Assembly: GCF_012932365.1 (NCBI RefSeq) | Contig: NZ_JAAIIH010000007.1 | Span: 1 to 64,000 of the forward strand | Direction: 5' to 3' | Length of the DNA stretch: 64,000 nt | DNA from: Bifidobacterium moraviense | GTDB lineage: Bacteria > Actinomycetota > Actinomycetes > Actinomycetales > Bifidobacteriaceae | Shown here: positions 18,164 through 27,174 of the stretch, piece after piece | How positions within the stretch are numbered: the first letter of the stretch is position 1 | How the letters are laid out: each line of letters begins with the position of its first letter | Position numbers and translations under genes: made by a program | The notes under the pieces: generated by a model | The model's database searches: none | The model's input: only the letters and a program-made list of their open reading frames with translations | Told to the model about the DNA's origin: nothing

Positions 18164-20353
18164 CTACAGCAGCTTGGTCGACTCGACCTTGGCCACGTAC
18201 CACGTGTTGAACCGGATCAGCGGCTTGCGCAGCACCAGTCCGAGCAGCAGCAGCGGCGGGATGAACAGCAGCATCGCGCCGAGCGAACGCCACAGGTCGC
18301 CTTCGAAGATGCCGGCCACGGAGGCGCGGAACGCGCTGATCGCGTGCGTGGCGGGCAGGAACGGGCTCACGTAGCGGAACAGGGCGGGCAGCACCTGCAG
18401 CGGGTAGGCGCCGTTCGCGCCGGAGACCTGCACGATGAGCACGATCACGCCGATCGCCTTGCCCACGTTGCCGAACGATGCGAGCATCGTGTACACGAAG
18501 AACGTGAACACCAGCGACGCCACCCACCCGGAGAGCATGTACGCCCACGGATGCACCGACTGCACGTGCATGAACAGCAGGCTGCCGCCGTTGAGGAACG
18601 TGCTCTGCATGAGGCCTATCAGTCCGAAGATGCCGTAGTGCCCCAGGTACATCTGTCCCGCCGTGGGGTTGCCCAGTTCGCGCCGGACGCGGCGGGAGAC
18701 CGTGGGCTTGAGCGTGACGCAGATGAGCAGCGCGCCCACCCACAGCGAGATCACCGAGTAGAACGGCGCCATGGACGAGCCGAAGTTGGCCACGGGGAAC
18801 ACGGCGTTGCGCTGCAGCGCCACGGGGGTGGCGAGCGTGGCGGCGAGCTCCTCGGGGCTGGAGGCGCTGGCGAGCAGATCCTTGACCTGCGCCATGTCGC
18901 CGCCGGCCAGCGCGCCGCCGAGCTTGTCCGAGAAGTCGTGCAGCGCGCCGGATGCCTCGGAGAGCTTGGTCTTCACGTCCGTGAGCGTGGTGCGGATGTC
19001 CGTGAGCGTGGCGGAGGCCGATCCGGCCGCGTCCGTCAGGTCGCCGATGGCCTGGTCGAGGTTGCCGGACGTGCCCTGCAGCGCGGTCGCGGCGTCGTTC
19101 ACCGTGGAGGCGAGCTGGTCGAGCCGCGGCTTGAGCGAGTCCTCGTAGCTCGACTTCAGGTCGGCGACGCTCTGCGAGGCCTGCGTGGCCAGATCCCTGA
19201 CGTCCTGCCTGCCCTGTTCGGCGGTGGCCTTGCCTTCGGCCACGGCGTCGGCGGCGGCGTTCAGACCGTCGCGCAGGGCCTCCAGGCGTCCGATGGTCAG
19301 GTCGATCTTGGCCAGCAGCGGCTGCGCGAGCGGTTGCACGTCCGCGGGGAGCCTGCCGATCGCCGTGTTCAGCGCGTCGCGCAGCGCGCGGTATTCGCCC
19401 ACCTGCGCGTCCACGTTGCCTGCCTGGTTGCGGATCGCCGCGGCCGTGTCGTCGGCCTGCTTGCCGGCGCTGGCGTACAGCTGGTCGATGCTCGTGCCCA
19501 CCGCGGCGAAGCTCGACGAGCTGGCGTTCAGCGCGTCCGTGAGCGTGCCGGCGGCGGCCGTGAGCGCGGACGTGATGTCCGACGCGGACGACTTGGCCGT
19601 GTCCACGCCGTCCGTCACGCTCGTGGCGGCGTCCGACGCCTGTCCGAGCAGCGTCACGGAGCTGTCCATCAGCGTGCCGGCGGCGGTGAGTAGGCCGTCG
19701 TAGGCGTCGATCGTGGCGCCGAGCGAGTCGAGGTCGTCGGCCAGCGAGGCGACGTTGTCGTTGAACGTGGTGAGCCGCTGCTGCGCTTCGGGCTGGCTCA
19801 TCTGGTTGACGAGCCCCTCCGCCAGGCTCAGCGCCACGTTGCCGATGGTCTGCGCGAACACCTGGTTGACCTGCGCGGACACCTGGTCGGCGCCCTGCCC
19901 GGTCACCTTGGGGGCGAGCGCGTTCTTCTTGTCGTTGAAGTAGTAGGAGATCGTGGCGTGTTCGGCGTTGTCGGTGAAGAACGTCATCATGTTGCGGCTG
20001 AAGTCCTTCGGGATCACCACGGCCGCGTAGTATTCGCCGGACTTGGTGCCTTCGATGGCCTGGTCGGCGGTGGTGAAGGTCCAGTCGAGCTGGCTGTTGG
20101 CGCGCAGCGTGCTCAGCACGGTGTCGCCCACGGTGATCTTCACGGGCATGAGGTCGCTGGAGTAGCCCTCGTCCTCGCTGGCCACGGCGAACTTGAGGTT
20201 GCCGGTGTAGGAGAACGGATCCCAGCTGGCCGCCACGTTGAACCACGTGAACACGGCCGGGATGGCGGTCAGGCCGATGACCACGATGACCGAGACGATG
20301 TTGGAGAACATGCGGCGCACGTCGCCCACGAACAGGTTGATGATCTTGCTCAT
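18164..20353 (-). CDS. YhgE/Pip-domain ABC-2-type exporter, second
   Basis: A 729-residue YhgE/Pip (phage infection protein) family membrane protein. It has one N-terminal helix (MFSNIVSVIVVIGLTAIPAV), a long extracellular coiled-coil region (about 45-520), and five to six C-terminal helices of the ABC-2 type. Homologues include EsxA/T7SS accessory and phage-receptor proteins and drug exporters. Its ATG overlaps the stop of the upstream exporter by four bases (ATGA), so the two are probably translated together and may form a heteromer. No ATPase is encoded nearby. Confidence 0.87.
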   Translation of the reverse strand: MSKIINLFVGDVRRMFSNIVSVIVVIGLTAIPAVFTWFNVAASWDPFSYTGNLKFAVASEDEGYSSDLMPVKITVGDTVLSTLRANSQLDWTFTTADQAIEGTKSGEYYAAVVIPKDFSRNMMTFFTDNAEHATISYYFNDKKNALAPKVTGQGADQVSAQVNQVFAQTIGNVALSLAEGLVNQMSQPEAQQRLTTFNDNVASLADDLDSLGATIDAYDGLLTAAGTLMDSSVTLLGQASDAATSVTDGVDTAKSSASDITSALTAAAGTLTDALNASSSSFAAVGTSIDQLYASAGKQADDTAAAIRNQAGNVDAQVGEYRALRDALNTAIGRLPADVQPLAQPLLAKIDLTIGRLEALRDGLNAAADAVAEGKATAEQGRQDVRDLATQASQSVADLKSSYEDSLKPRLDQLASTVNDAATALQGTSGNLDQAIGDLTDAAGSASATLTDIRTTLTDVKTKLSEASGALHDFSDKLGGALAGGDMAQVKDLLASASSPEELAATLATPVALQRNAVFPVANFGSSMAPFYSVISLWVGALLICVTLKPTVSRRVRRELGNPTAGQMYLGHYGIFGLIGLMQSTFLNGGSLLFMHVQSVHPWAYMLSGWVASLVFTFFVYTMLASFGNVGKAIGVIVLIVQVSGANGAYPLQVLPALFRYVSPFLPATHAISAFRASVAGIFEGDLWRSLGAMLLFIPPLLLLGLVLRKPLIRFNTWYVAKVESTKLL

Positions 20354-23094
20354 GCCGCATGCCTTCCTCGGTTGGCGGGATCGGCGCCCGCTGCCGTGTT
20401 TGCCGTTGTAGGTGCCGCGTCCGTCGTCGCCACCGTCGTCGCGTGATCCGACGCCGGCGCGTGATCACGCGCCTCGTCGAACACGGAACGCGTCGCGTCG
20501 TCGCCGGGGCGCGCCCGCCAGCCGCGTCCGAAGCGCGACCGGCCGCGGGACCGCGCCTTCCTGGCCGCGTGCCGCTCGTACTGATGCTCGTAGATGAGGT
20601 TGCGGATCGCCTCGTCGCTCAGGTTGCCCAGCTGCATCTGACGCTCCAGACGGTCGCGCGTCGTCTCGATCACCAGCAGGAATCCGATGATGAGCAGCAG
20701 CCAGATGATCCAGCTGGCCAGCGCCGCCAGCTTGAGGTTCGTGTTGATGCCGAACACCACGCAGAACACCGCGGGCACCAGGATGCCGGCCACCAGCGCG
20801 CCCCGCTTGAGCTTGGGGTAGAGCGCCGCGAACCGCGCCACGCGCAGCTCGATCGAACGCCGGTACTCCTCGTGGTCGGAGAGCACCAGGATGGCCTGCG
20901 AGAGCTTGGGACCGCGGCTCGGCGTGTGGAACTCCTCGCCGTTGATCATGTCGCTTTCGGCGATCTGGCGCGCGAACATGCTGTTGAGGTTCGCCAGATA
21001 CGGCCGCACCGCGATGCCCAGCACGAACGAGAGCGCCACGAACACCATCAGGCACGCCGCGTTGCGCAGCCACAGCCCGTCGTAGAAGCCGCCCACGGTC
21101 TCGCGCATCGCGTCGATCGAATACGTGAACGGGAACAGCGGGTAGACGCGGCGGAAGAACGCCGGCATCATCTCGATGGGGTACAGGCCGGACGCGCCCG
21201 GGATCTGCACGATCACCAGCAGCACGCACAGGCCCTTGCCCACGTGCTGGAACGAGGTGGCCAGCGCGTAGATGATGCTCAGATACGTGAGCGAGGAGAG
21301 GATCGCGGTGAGCACGAACATCGGCGCGTTCACCGTCTGCACGCCGAGGACCAGATCGCCCACGGTCACCAGGATCGCCTGCGCCACGGCCAGCGGCGCG
21401 AGCAGCAGCCAGCGGCCCATGTAGCGCTGCGTGGCCGTCAGACGCAGGTCCTCGAGCCCCTCGTCGTCCACCTCGAGCTTGACGATCACCACCAGCGCGA
21501 ACGCGCCCACCCACATCGCCAGATCGGTGAACAGCGGCGCCATGCCGCTGCCGTACGAGTTGAGCGGGAACAGCGTCTGCGTGCTGAGCACCGTGGGCGA
21601 CATCATGAAGTCCGCGATCCTGGCCACGTCCAGCGAACCGTCCTTGCCGAACAGCTGCTCGAGCATCGCCGAGGCGGACAGCGCGCTCACGTCGGTGGAC
21701 ACGGTCTCCAGCCGCGTCTGCAGCGTGGCGAGGTTCGCGTCGGTCTTCCGCAGCGCGTCGCCGGTGGTGGCGAGCGTGGAGTCGAGCTGGTCGAGCACGG
21801 CGTTGGTCTGCGCGATGAGGCTGCGCTGCGCGGCGATCGTGGACGACAGCGATGTGCCGGCGCCGGCCAGCTGCACGATGCCGTTGTTGAGCTGCGGCAG
21901 CGTGGTGCCGTTGATCGCGTCGGCCGCGCCGCCCATCGTGGCGAGCGTGTTCTGCGTGGCGGCGTTCAGCGCGTCCGCCGCGTTGCCCACGGCCGTGGTG
22001 GTGGCCGTGGCGTCGTCGTTGAGCGTGCCGAGGTCGTTCAGGGTGCCCGCGGTGCGCTCGTTCTGCGCCTTGAGGCGGGCGATCACGTCCGCGAGCTCCG
22101 GGCGGTTCAGCGCCTCGAGGGAGGCGATCGCCTCGGCGTTGGCCTGGTTGACGGCCTGCCCCACCTCGATCGCGAACCCGATGTGGTGCCTCGCCTCCAC
22201 CATGCCCCCGGTCACCGCGGAGATGCCCAGATTCGCGCCACTCGACGCCTGCGAGAGCAGCAGCGCGCCCTGGTCCAGCGTGCCGGACATCGCCGCCGTG
22301 AACGTGCCCGCGTCGCGCTGCGCGTTGAGGATCAGGTCGGATCCCTGCCCGAGCGCGCTCGCCGCGTCGCCGGCCACGCGGTCGGCCGTGGCGATGGCGT
22401 CGCGCGCCGACTGGATCTTGGCGGGCGTCTGGTCGAGCTCGGTGAGCAGCGTGGCGATCTTGCCGCGCATGTCGTCCACCTTGGCGCGCGCCTCGTCCGT
22501 GTCCTGCGCGATCTCCTGCTTGCTCTGGTCCGCGGCGCCGCCCGCCGACTGGATCGCGGTGTTCGCCATCGAGGAGATCACCTGGCTCACGGTGGAGACG
22601 AACGTGGAGTTGATGGTCTGGTCCAGCGTGCTGGCGCCCACGTCGGTGATCTTCGGGGCCACGGCGCTGGCCTTCTCGTTGACGTAGTAGTCGATCTGCG
22701 GGCGCGTGCCGCCGCCGGTCACCAGTCCGCTCATCGACGAGCTGAAGTCCTTGGGGATCACGATCGCCGCGTACGCCTGCGCGGACTCCACGGCGTGCAT
22801 CGCCTCGGCCTCGCTCATGAACTGCCAGCCGAGCTGCGTGTTCTGCCGCAGCTGGTCCTCCACCTGGTCGCCCAGATGCATCTCGCCCATGACCGCGTTC
22901 GTGGCGCCCTCGTCCTCGTTGGCCACCGCCACGGTGATCGCGCGCGTGTTGTTGTACGGGTTCCAGAAGCCGTAGATGTTCACCCACGCGTACAGCGCCG
23001 GGATGCCCACCAGACCGAAGACGATCACCCACGCGGTGGGCACCCGCAGCACGCGCCGCACGTCCCGCCTGACGATCCGCCATACGTTGCGCAT
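20350..23094 (-). CDS. YhgE/Pip-domain ABC-2-type exporter, first
   Basis: A 914-residue protein of the same family: an N-terminal helix (TAWVIVFGLVGIPALYAWVN), an extracellular coiled-coil part (about 40-520), a C-terminal membrane domain, then two more helices (about 780-830) and a basic cytoplasmic tail with acidic end. It is longer than its partner because of this tail. The start is chosen at AGAGGTG plus ATG (23094). The reading frame stays open further upstream, but that stretch crosses the putative operator and is Arg/Thr-rich. A leader of about 190 bases separates operator and start. Confidence 0.87.
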   Translation of the reverse strand: MRNVWRIVRRDVRRVLRVPTAWVIVFGLVGIPALYAWVNIYGFWNPYNNTRAITVAVANEDEGATNAVMGEMHLGDQVEDQLRQNTQLGWQFMSEAEAMHAVESAQAYAAIVIPKDFSSSMSGLVTGGGTRPQIDYYVNEKASAVAPKITDVGASTLDQTINSTFVSTVSQVISSMANTAIQSAGGAADQSKQEIAQDTDEARAKVDDMRGKIATLLTELDQTPAKIQSARDAIATADRVAGDAASALGQGSDLILNAQRDAGTFTAAMSGTLDQGALLLSQASSGANLGISAVTGGMVEARHHIGFAIEVGQAVNQANAEAIASLEALNRPELADVIARLKAQNERTAGTLNDLGTLNDDATATTTAVGNAADALNAATQNTLATMGGAADAINGTTLPQLNNGIVQLAGAGTSLSSTIAAQRSLIAQTNAVLDQLDSTLATTGDALRKTDANLATLQTRLETVSTDVSALSASAMLEQLFGKDGSLDVARIADFMMSPTVLSTQTLFPLNSYGSGMAPLFTDLAMWVGAFALVVIVKLEVDDEGLEDLRLTATQRYMGRWLLLAPLAVAQAILVTVGDLVLGVQTVNAPMFVLTAILSSLTYLSIIYALATSFQHVGKGLCVLLVIVQIPGASGLYPIEMMPAFFRRVYPLFPFTYSIDAMRETVGGFYDGLWLRNAACLMVFVALSFVLGIAVRPYLANLNSMFARQIAESDMINGEEFHTPSRGPKLSQAILVLSDHEEYRRSIELRVARFAALYPKLKRGALVAGILVPAVFCVVFGINTNLKLAALASWIIWLLLIIGFLLVIETTRDRLERQMQLGNLSDEAIRNLIYEHQYERHAARKARSRGRSRFGRGWRARPGDDATRSVFDEARDHAPASDHATTVATTDAAPTTANTAAGADPANRGRHAA

Positions 23095-23286
23095 GTCACC
23101 TCTTCTTCCCGTCGTCCGTCGTTGCTGCTGCCTGCCTTGGCCCTGATTTGGTCCTGTCCGGCCTTGTCTTGTCGGCATTGTCCTGCTTGACCTTGGTTCA
23201 GTCCTTGCGGTCTCGGTCGTCGCCTTGGTCGTCTCCCCGGTCTTCGCCTTGGCGCGACTCCGGCGGACCGACGGCGCCGATCGGGC

Positions 23287-23320
23287 GCTACGTCGCACGT
23301 AGCGCTACGCCACGTGTAGC
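23287..23320. promoter_or_regulatory. Double palindrome, likely TetR operator
   Basis: GCTACGTCGCACGTAGC (23287-23303) is a perfect inverted repeat with a 3-base centre. The adjoining GCTACGCCACGTGTAGC (23304-23320) is the same site with one mismatch. Tandem 17-base dyads like this are usual for TetR-family operators. The site is upstream of the exporter operon that ends with a TetR gene, so autoregulation is the simplest reading. Confidence 0.7.
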
Positions 23321-23440
23321 GTAGCATGGGCGCGATCGCCGCATAACCGACAGTCGCGTCGCCGGTGTCCGTTTCCCGTCGCCTCGCGTCGCCGTCCTCG
23401 TTCGCCATTCCCGTGTCGTCGTTCCCGCGTCGCCGTTCCC

Positions 23441-24030
23441 GCGTCGCAATGTTGCGACGAAGGACCATGATGCGTGGCTTGGCATGGTCTCTCGATGGTC
23501 CTTTCTCACAACGTTGCGATGATCGGCCATCGGAGGGGCGCGGCGCGGGTGCCAAAGTGGCCGGTTCTTGCAATGTTGCGATGATTGGTCATCGGGGGAG
23601 CGTGGTGAGGGTGCCAAAGTGGCCGGTTCTTGCAATGTTGCGACGGAGGGCCATGATGCGTGGCCTGACGTGGTCTCTCGATGGTCCTTTCTCACAATGT
23701 TGCGATGATCGGCCATCGGGGGAGCGTGGTGAGGGTGCCAAAGTGGCTGGTTCTCGCAATGTTGCGACAATCGGCCATCGGGGGGCGTGGTGAGGGTGCC
23801 AAAGTGGCCGGTTCTTGCAACGTTGCGATGATTGGCCATCGGAGGGGCGCGGTGAGGGTGCCAAAGTGGCTGATTCTCGCAACGTTGCGACGATCGGCCA
23901 TCGGGGGAGGGCAATCCGATTGCCAAAGTGGTCCTTTCTCACAATGTTGCGACGATCGACCATCGGAGGGACGCGGCGCGGATGCCAGAACGGCCGATCC
24001 CCGCAACGCTGCGAAGATCGGCCGTCGGCA
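23441..24030. repeat. 62-bp palindromic-unit array 1 (10 cores)
   Basis: The core CAAYGTTG begins at 23447, 23509, 23571, 23633, 23695, 23757, 23818, 23880, 23942 and (changed) 24004. All steps are 62 bases except one of 61. Each core is the centre of a dyad, for example CGATGGTC...CAACGTTGCGATGATCGGCCATCG. Linkers are rich in GAGGGTGCCAAAGTGGC. The array fills the space between the YhgE operon leader and the 3' end of the aminotransferase gene. No real gene lies in it. Confidence 0.95.
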
Positions 24031-24049
24031 ATTCGCGGATCGTCGGACC

Positions 24050-25240
24050 CTACAGCCCGTACACCTCGTGCGCGAACTTCTCGAGCACCGGGATGGAGCG
24101 CTTCACCTTCTCGGTGTCGATGCAGTACGCCATGCGGAAGTATCCGGGCACGCCGAAGCTGTCGGACGGCACGAGGATCAGGTCATGCTCCTTGGCCTTG
24201 AGGCAGAACGCCACGGCGTCGTCCTCCAGCGCCTTCGGGAAGATGTAGAACGTGCCGCCGGGACGCACCACGTCGAAGCCGATCGACGTGAGCGCGTCGT
24301 ACAGCAGGTTCATGTTCGTCTCGTAGACGCCCAGATCGGCAGTCTGGCCCAGCACCTTCGACACGCCCAGCTGGATGGAGCTCGGCGGGCAGTTGTGGCC
24401 GGTGCCGCGCGAGATCTGGCCCATCATCGGCACCAGCAGGTCGGCGTCGGTGGCTTCGGGGTTCACCGCCACGTAGCCGATGCGCTCGCCCGGCAGGCTC
24501 AGCGACTTCGACCACGAGTAGCAGCTCAGCGTGTTCGCGTAGAACTTCGACGGGTACGGCTGCTCGGCGCCGTCGAACACGATCTCGCGGTACGGCTCGT
24601 CGCTGATGAGGAAGATGTCGTGCCCGTACTCCGCCTGCCTGGCGGTCAGGATGCCGGCGAGGCGCGTGAGCGTTTCGGCGGAGTAGACCGCGCCGGACGG
24701 GTTGTTGGGCGTGTTGATGAGCACGGCCTGCACGTTCGGGTTGAGCGCCTGCTCGAACGCCTCGAAGTTGATCTGGAAGTTCGCGGTGTCGGCGGGGATC
24801 ACCGTGAGCTTCGCGCCCGTGCCGCTGACGTACGGCTGGTATTCGGGGAAGTACGGCGCGAACGTGATGATCTCGTCGCCGGGCTTGGTGACCGCGCGCA
24901 TGGCGTGGGCGAGGGCTCCGGCGGCGCCCGTGGTGGGGAAGATGTGGTTGCCGGCGTAGTTCATGCCGAAGCGCTCGTTGAGGTGCGCGGCGATGGCGTC
25001 CTTGACCTGCGGGATGCCCAGCGACGGGGAGTAGCCGTGGATGGCCACCGGATCGCCGTGCTCGTACAGGTCCACCATGGCATCGGCGAACGCCTTGGGG
25101 GCGGGCACCGACGGATTGCCGAGGCTGTAGTCGAACACGTTGTCGTAGCCGATCTGCGCGCCGCGGGCCGTGGCGTACTCGCTCAGTTCGCGGATGACGG
25201 ACTTGCCGCCCAGCATCGCCTTGTATTCCTCGTTGATCAT
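24050..25240 (-). CDS. PLP-dependent aminotransferase (class I/II)
   Basis: A 396-residue fold-type I aminotransferase. It has the substrate-loop motif NTPNNPSG, LISDEPYREI (PLP-ring Asp) and SWSKSLSLPGERIGY with the Schiff-base lysine. It probably transfers the amino group between an amino acid (aspartate, alanine or aromatic) and 2-oxoglutarate; specificity cannot be read off. It stands alone on the minus strand. Array 1 begins just 20 bases beyond its stop codon. Confidence 0.88.
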   Translation of the reverse strand: MINEEYKAMLGGKSVIRELSEYATARGAQIGYDNVFDYSLGNPSVPAPKAFADAMVDLYEHGDPVAIHGYSPSLGIPQVKDAIAAHLNERFGMNYAGNHIFPTTGAAGALAHAMRAVTKPGDEIITFAPYFPEYQPYVSGTGAKLTVIPADTANFQINFEAFEQALNPNVQAVLINTPNNPSGAVYSAETLTRLAGILTARQAEYGHDIFLISDEPYREIVFDGAEQPYPSKFYANTLSCYSWSKSLSLPGERIGYVAVNPEATDADLLVPMMGQISRGTGHNCPPSSIQLGVSKVLGQTADLGVYETNMNLLYDALTSIGFDVVRPGGTFYIFPKALEDDAVAFCLKAKEHDLILVPSDSFGVPGYFRMAYCIDTEKVKRSIPVLEKFAHEVYGL

Positions 25241-25416
25241 GGCTGCTCCTCAGATCTGTGCCGTGTACGTGCCGTCGCCGCCGTCGTGGCGTTGCGACGT
25301 CCGTCTTTTACTACTACCACCAGCCGTGGGCGGCGCGCGGCGGCGACGCGGCATGCGGGCCTCACGGGTCGGATTCCTATGGAACGTTCAGGGAAGTCGG
25401 ACGTTGCTTTACGGTT

Positions 25417-25519
25417 GGTGCGGTTATATGAAGTCACGGCCGCAAAGGCCCGCATAATTGAATCCCTTCTTCTCCTTTTCCTTCTCCTCAAAGCCCGGTT
25501 CTCCGCCGGGCTTTTCCTT
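25417..25519 (+). ncRNA. Candidate small RNA A with intrinsic terminator
   Basis: A region with no gene holds GCGGTTATATGAAGTCACGG, a short stem (TGCGG/CCGCA), the pyrimidine-rich stretch CCCTTCTTCTCC, and a textbook terminator (AAAGCCCGG 25490-25498, CCGGGCTTTT 25506-25515). The same order of elements, with the stem kept by different bases, recurs on the other strand at 27175-27275. No gene precedes it on this strand, so it should have its own promoter. The CU-rich part could pair with Shine-Dalgarno sites. A nine-codon frame (MKSRPQRPA) lies inside. Confidence 0.5.
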
Positions 25520-25588
25520 TGCCTTTGTGGGCCGCGACGCTGCGCCGCATCACGTCTCGCGATCTTGCGCGTCGCGCCGATCCGGCGG

Positions 25589-25625
25589 TATCATGAAGTC
25601 AACTTCACATGAAGCAAGCTTCATG
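25589..25625 (+). promoter_or_regulatory. Promoter and double operator of the XRE gene
   Basis: TGAAGTCAACTTCA (25594-25607) and CATGAAGCAAGCTTCATG (25608-25625) are adjacent perfect dyads of the form TGAAGY-N2-RCTTCA. A -10-like TATCAT (25589-25594) with TTGCGC 18 bases upstream overlaps them. A repressor bound here would block its own promoter. Confidence 0.65.
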
Positions 25626-25659
25626 TTTCCGTCGGTCGAAAGGCGGGTGATGCGGGTCG

Positions 25660-25890
25660 ATGAGGACCAGGATTCGCGAATATCGCAGGGCGGCGGGGCT
25701 CACCCAGCAGGAGCTGGCGGACGCGGTGTACGTGTCGTCGCGCACCATCATCTCCATCGAGAAAGGGCAGTACAGCCCCTCGCTCATGCTCGCCTACCGC
25801 ATGGCGCGGGTGTTCGGCACCACCGTCGAGGACCTGTGCCTGCTCGAGGAGAACAGACGCATCGACGACGAGGAGAACGGCTATGCGTAA
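25660..25890 (+). CDS. Small XRE-family transcriptional regulator
   Basis: The 76 residues are almost entirely one helix-turn-helix domain (LTQQELADAVYVSSRTIISI, then GQYSPSLMLAYRMARVFG). This is the short YozG/PlcR-less XRE type usually paired with a membrane protein of the same operon. The end overlaps the next gene by eight bases. Two perfect dyads in front of it are probable autoregulatory operators. Confidence 0.88.
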   Translation: MRTRIREYRRAAGLTQQELADAVYVSSRTIISIEKGQYSPSLMLAYRMARVFGTTVEDLCLLEENRRIDDEENGYA

Positions 25891-26719
25891 CCACAACGTC
25901 AACAATGATGGCGGCGACTTCGCCGGCCGCGGCAATGGCGCCGCGCACGGCAGCGCGCACGGCAACGCGAGGCCGCTGCGCGATATCGCCAACCCCCACG
26001 GCCTGCGCGCGCCCGTCTCGCCGCGCGGCCGGGTGCGCGGCATCCCGTGCGTGACCGGATTCGCGCTGCTCATGGCGGCCGTGCTGATCGGCTGCATCCT
26101 CGCGGACCGTCCCTCGGTCTTCCCGTGGGGCGTCGGGCCGACGGTCGCGGCCTGTGCCGTGCTGGCCGTGGCCGGCGTCGCGCTGATCGCCGCCGCGTTC
26201 GTCCGGCCGCATCCGCCGACCGACGACGAGCGCCGTGCGATCGCCCGCGCCGCGAGGCGTCCCGCGGAGTCCGTGGCGAAGGAGACGCGCAGGGGACGTC
26301 TGCGGTTCCTTGCGGCCGCTGCGCTGATGCTCGTGTGGGGCGTGGCGTGGATCGTGACGGGCGGCGTCCGGTTCGGCTGGGGCGCGCCTGCGTTCCGCGA
26401 CTGGGCGGCCACCGGCCTGTGGGCCGTCGCAGCGGGCGTGATCCTGATCGTGGCCGGACTGCTGCTGGGCCGCGGCGGGTACGGCGTGCCCGTGCCGCGC
26501 GGCGACGAGCGCGACCGGCTGGTCAGGCTCAGGGCCGAGGCGGCGACCGGTCGCATCATGGCCCTCGCGTGCATCCTGCTGGAGGTCGCGCTCATGACGG
26601 CCTCGCTGGCCTTCGACTCCGCGCCGCTCATGTACGTGGGGCTCGGACTCCTGATCGCGTTCGTCCTCCATTCCGTGGTCTCCGCGATCGCCGCGGCGTA
26701 CTACGAGCGCCGGATGTGA
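25883..26719 (+). CDS. Polytopic membrane protein paired with XRE regulator
   Basis: A 278-residue protein with a polar Asn/His/Gly-rich lead and six predicted membrane segments in three pairs (about 53-105, 140-200, 220-275). It is not recognised beyond resembling the DUF2178/DUF3796-like membrane partners of small XRE regulators. Coupled to the regulator by overlap. A role in stress sensing or immunity to a membrane-active peptide is a guess from such pairs elsewhere. Confidence 0.7.
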   Translation: MRNHNVNNDGGDFAGRGNGAAHGSAHGNARPLRDIANPHGLRAPVSPRGRVRGIPCVTGFALLMAAVLIGCILADRPSVFPWGVGPTVAACAVLAVAGVALIAAAFVRPHPPTDDERRAIARAARRPAESVAKETRRGRLRFLAAAALMLVWGVAWIVTGGVRFGWGAPAFRDWAATGLWAVAAGVILIVAGLLLGRGGYGVPVPRGDERDRLVRLRAEAATGRIMALACILLEVALMTASLAFDSAPLMYVGLGLLIAFVLHSVVSAIAAAYYERRM

Positions 26720-26946
26720 CGGTTCGCGGCGGCCGTGTTGTCCGCATGTTGTCTCGGAGCGTCGAACCGGCGCGCAGGCGCGCTCATTGCACACGATGGC
26801 ACACAACATGAGATCCGACGGGTATGGGAAAAGACCTCGGAGCGGCGTCAATCATGGGCGCGGCCTATGCGCGATGATGCCATGCGTTGCTATCAAATGT
26901 GCGGAATAAATGCGGAATGACGTCCTATTTATCTCGTTTCCGCGAA

Positions 26947-26997
26947 AAGGAAAAGGGCTTCGGAACCAAGCAATTGCAACGGTTCTGAAGCCCTTCG
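26947..26997 (-). terminator. Intrinsic terminator of tRNA-Lys
   Basis: Read on the minus strand, GAAGGGCTTCAGAACC pairs with GGTTCCGAAGCCCTT, ending in TTTTCC. It starts right after the encoded CCA of the tRNA. The 230 bases between the membrane protein and this hairpin hold nothing else that I recognise. Confidence 0.85.
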
Positions 26998-27073
26998 TGG
27001 TGCCCCCCGTGGGATTCGAACCCACAACCCACGACTTAAAAGGACGCTGCTCTAACCGTTGAGCTAGAGGGGC
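26998..27073 (-). tRNA. tRNA-Lys (UUU), CCA encoded
   Basis: The minus strand reads GCCCCTCTAGCTCAACGG with D-arm GCTC/GAGC, anticodon loop CTTTTAA (anticodon UUU), T-arm GTGGGTTCGAATCCCAC and acceptor GGGGGGC-A, then CCA in the DNA. The anticodon stem GCGTC/GTCGT has a U30-U40 mismatch and a G-U pair, which is unusual. Everything else is canonical. Confidence 0.93.
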
Positions 27074-27174
27074 AACGTTTCTAAGATACACGCGGCCGGC
27101 GGACAACGCGCGCGGCGGCGTCGCACAGACGGGTCGGTCCTGTGCGGCGGTCCCTGTGCGGGCAGCGCGGACAA

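Noticed and set aside
20350..23298. Start of the first YhgE gene at 23298
   Set aside because: It would put the TetR-type dyads inside the gene and add an Arg/Thr-rich lead. ATG 23094 has a good ribosome site and begins at the conserved N-terminal helix.
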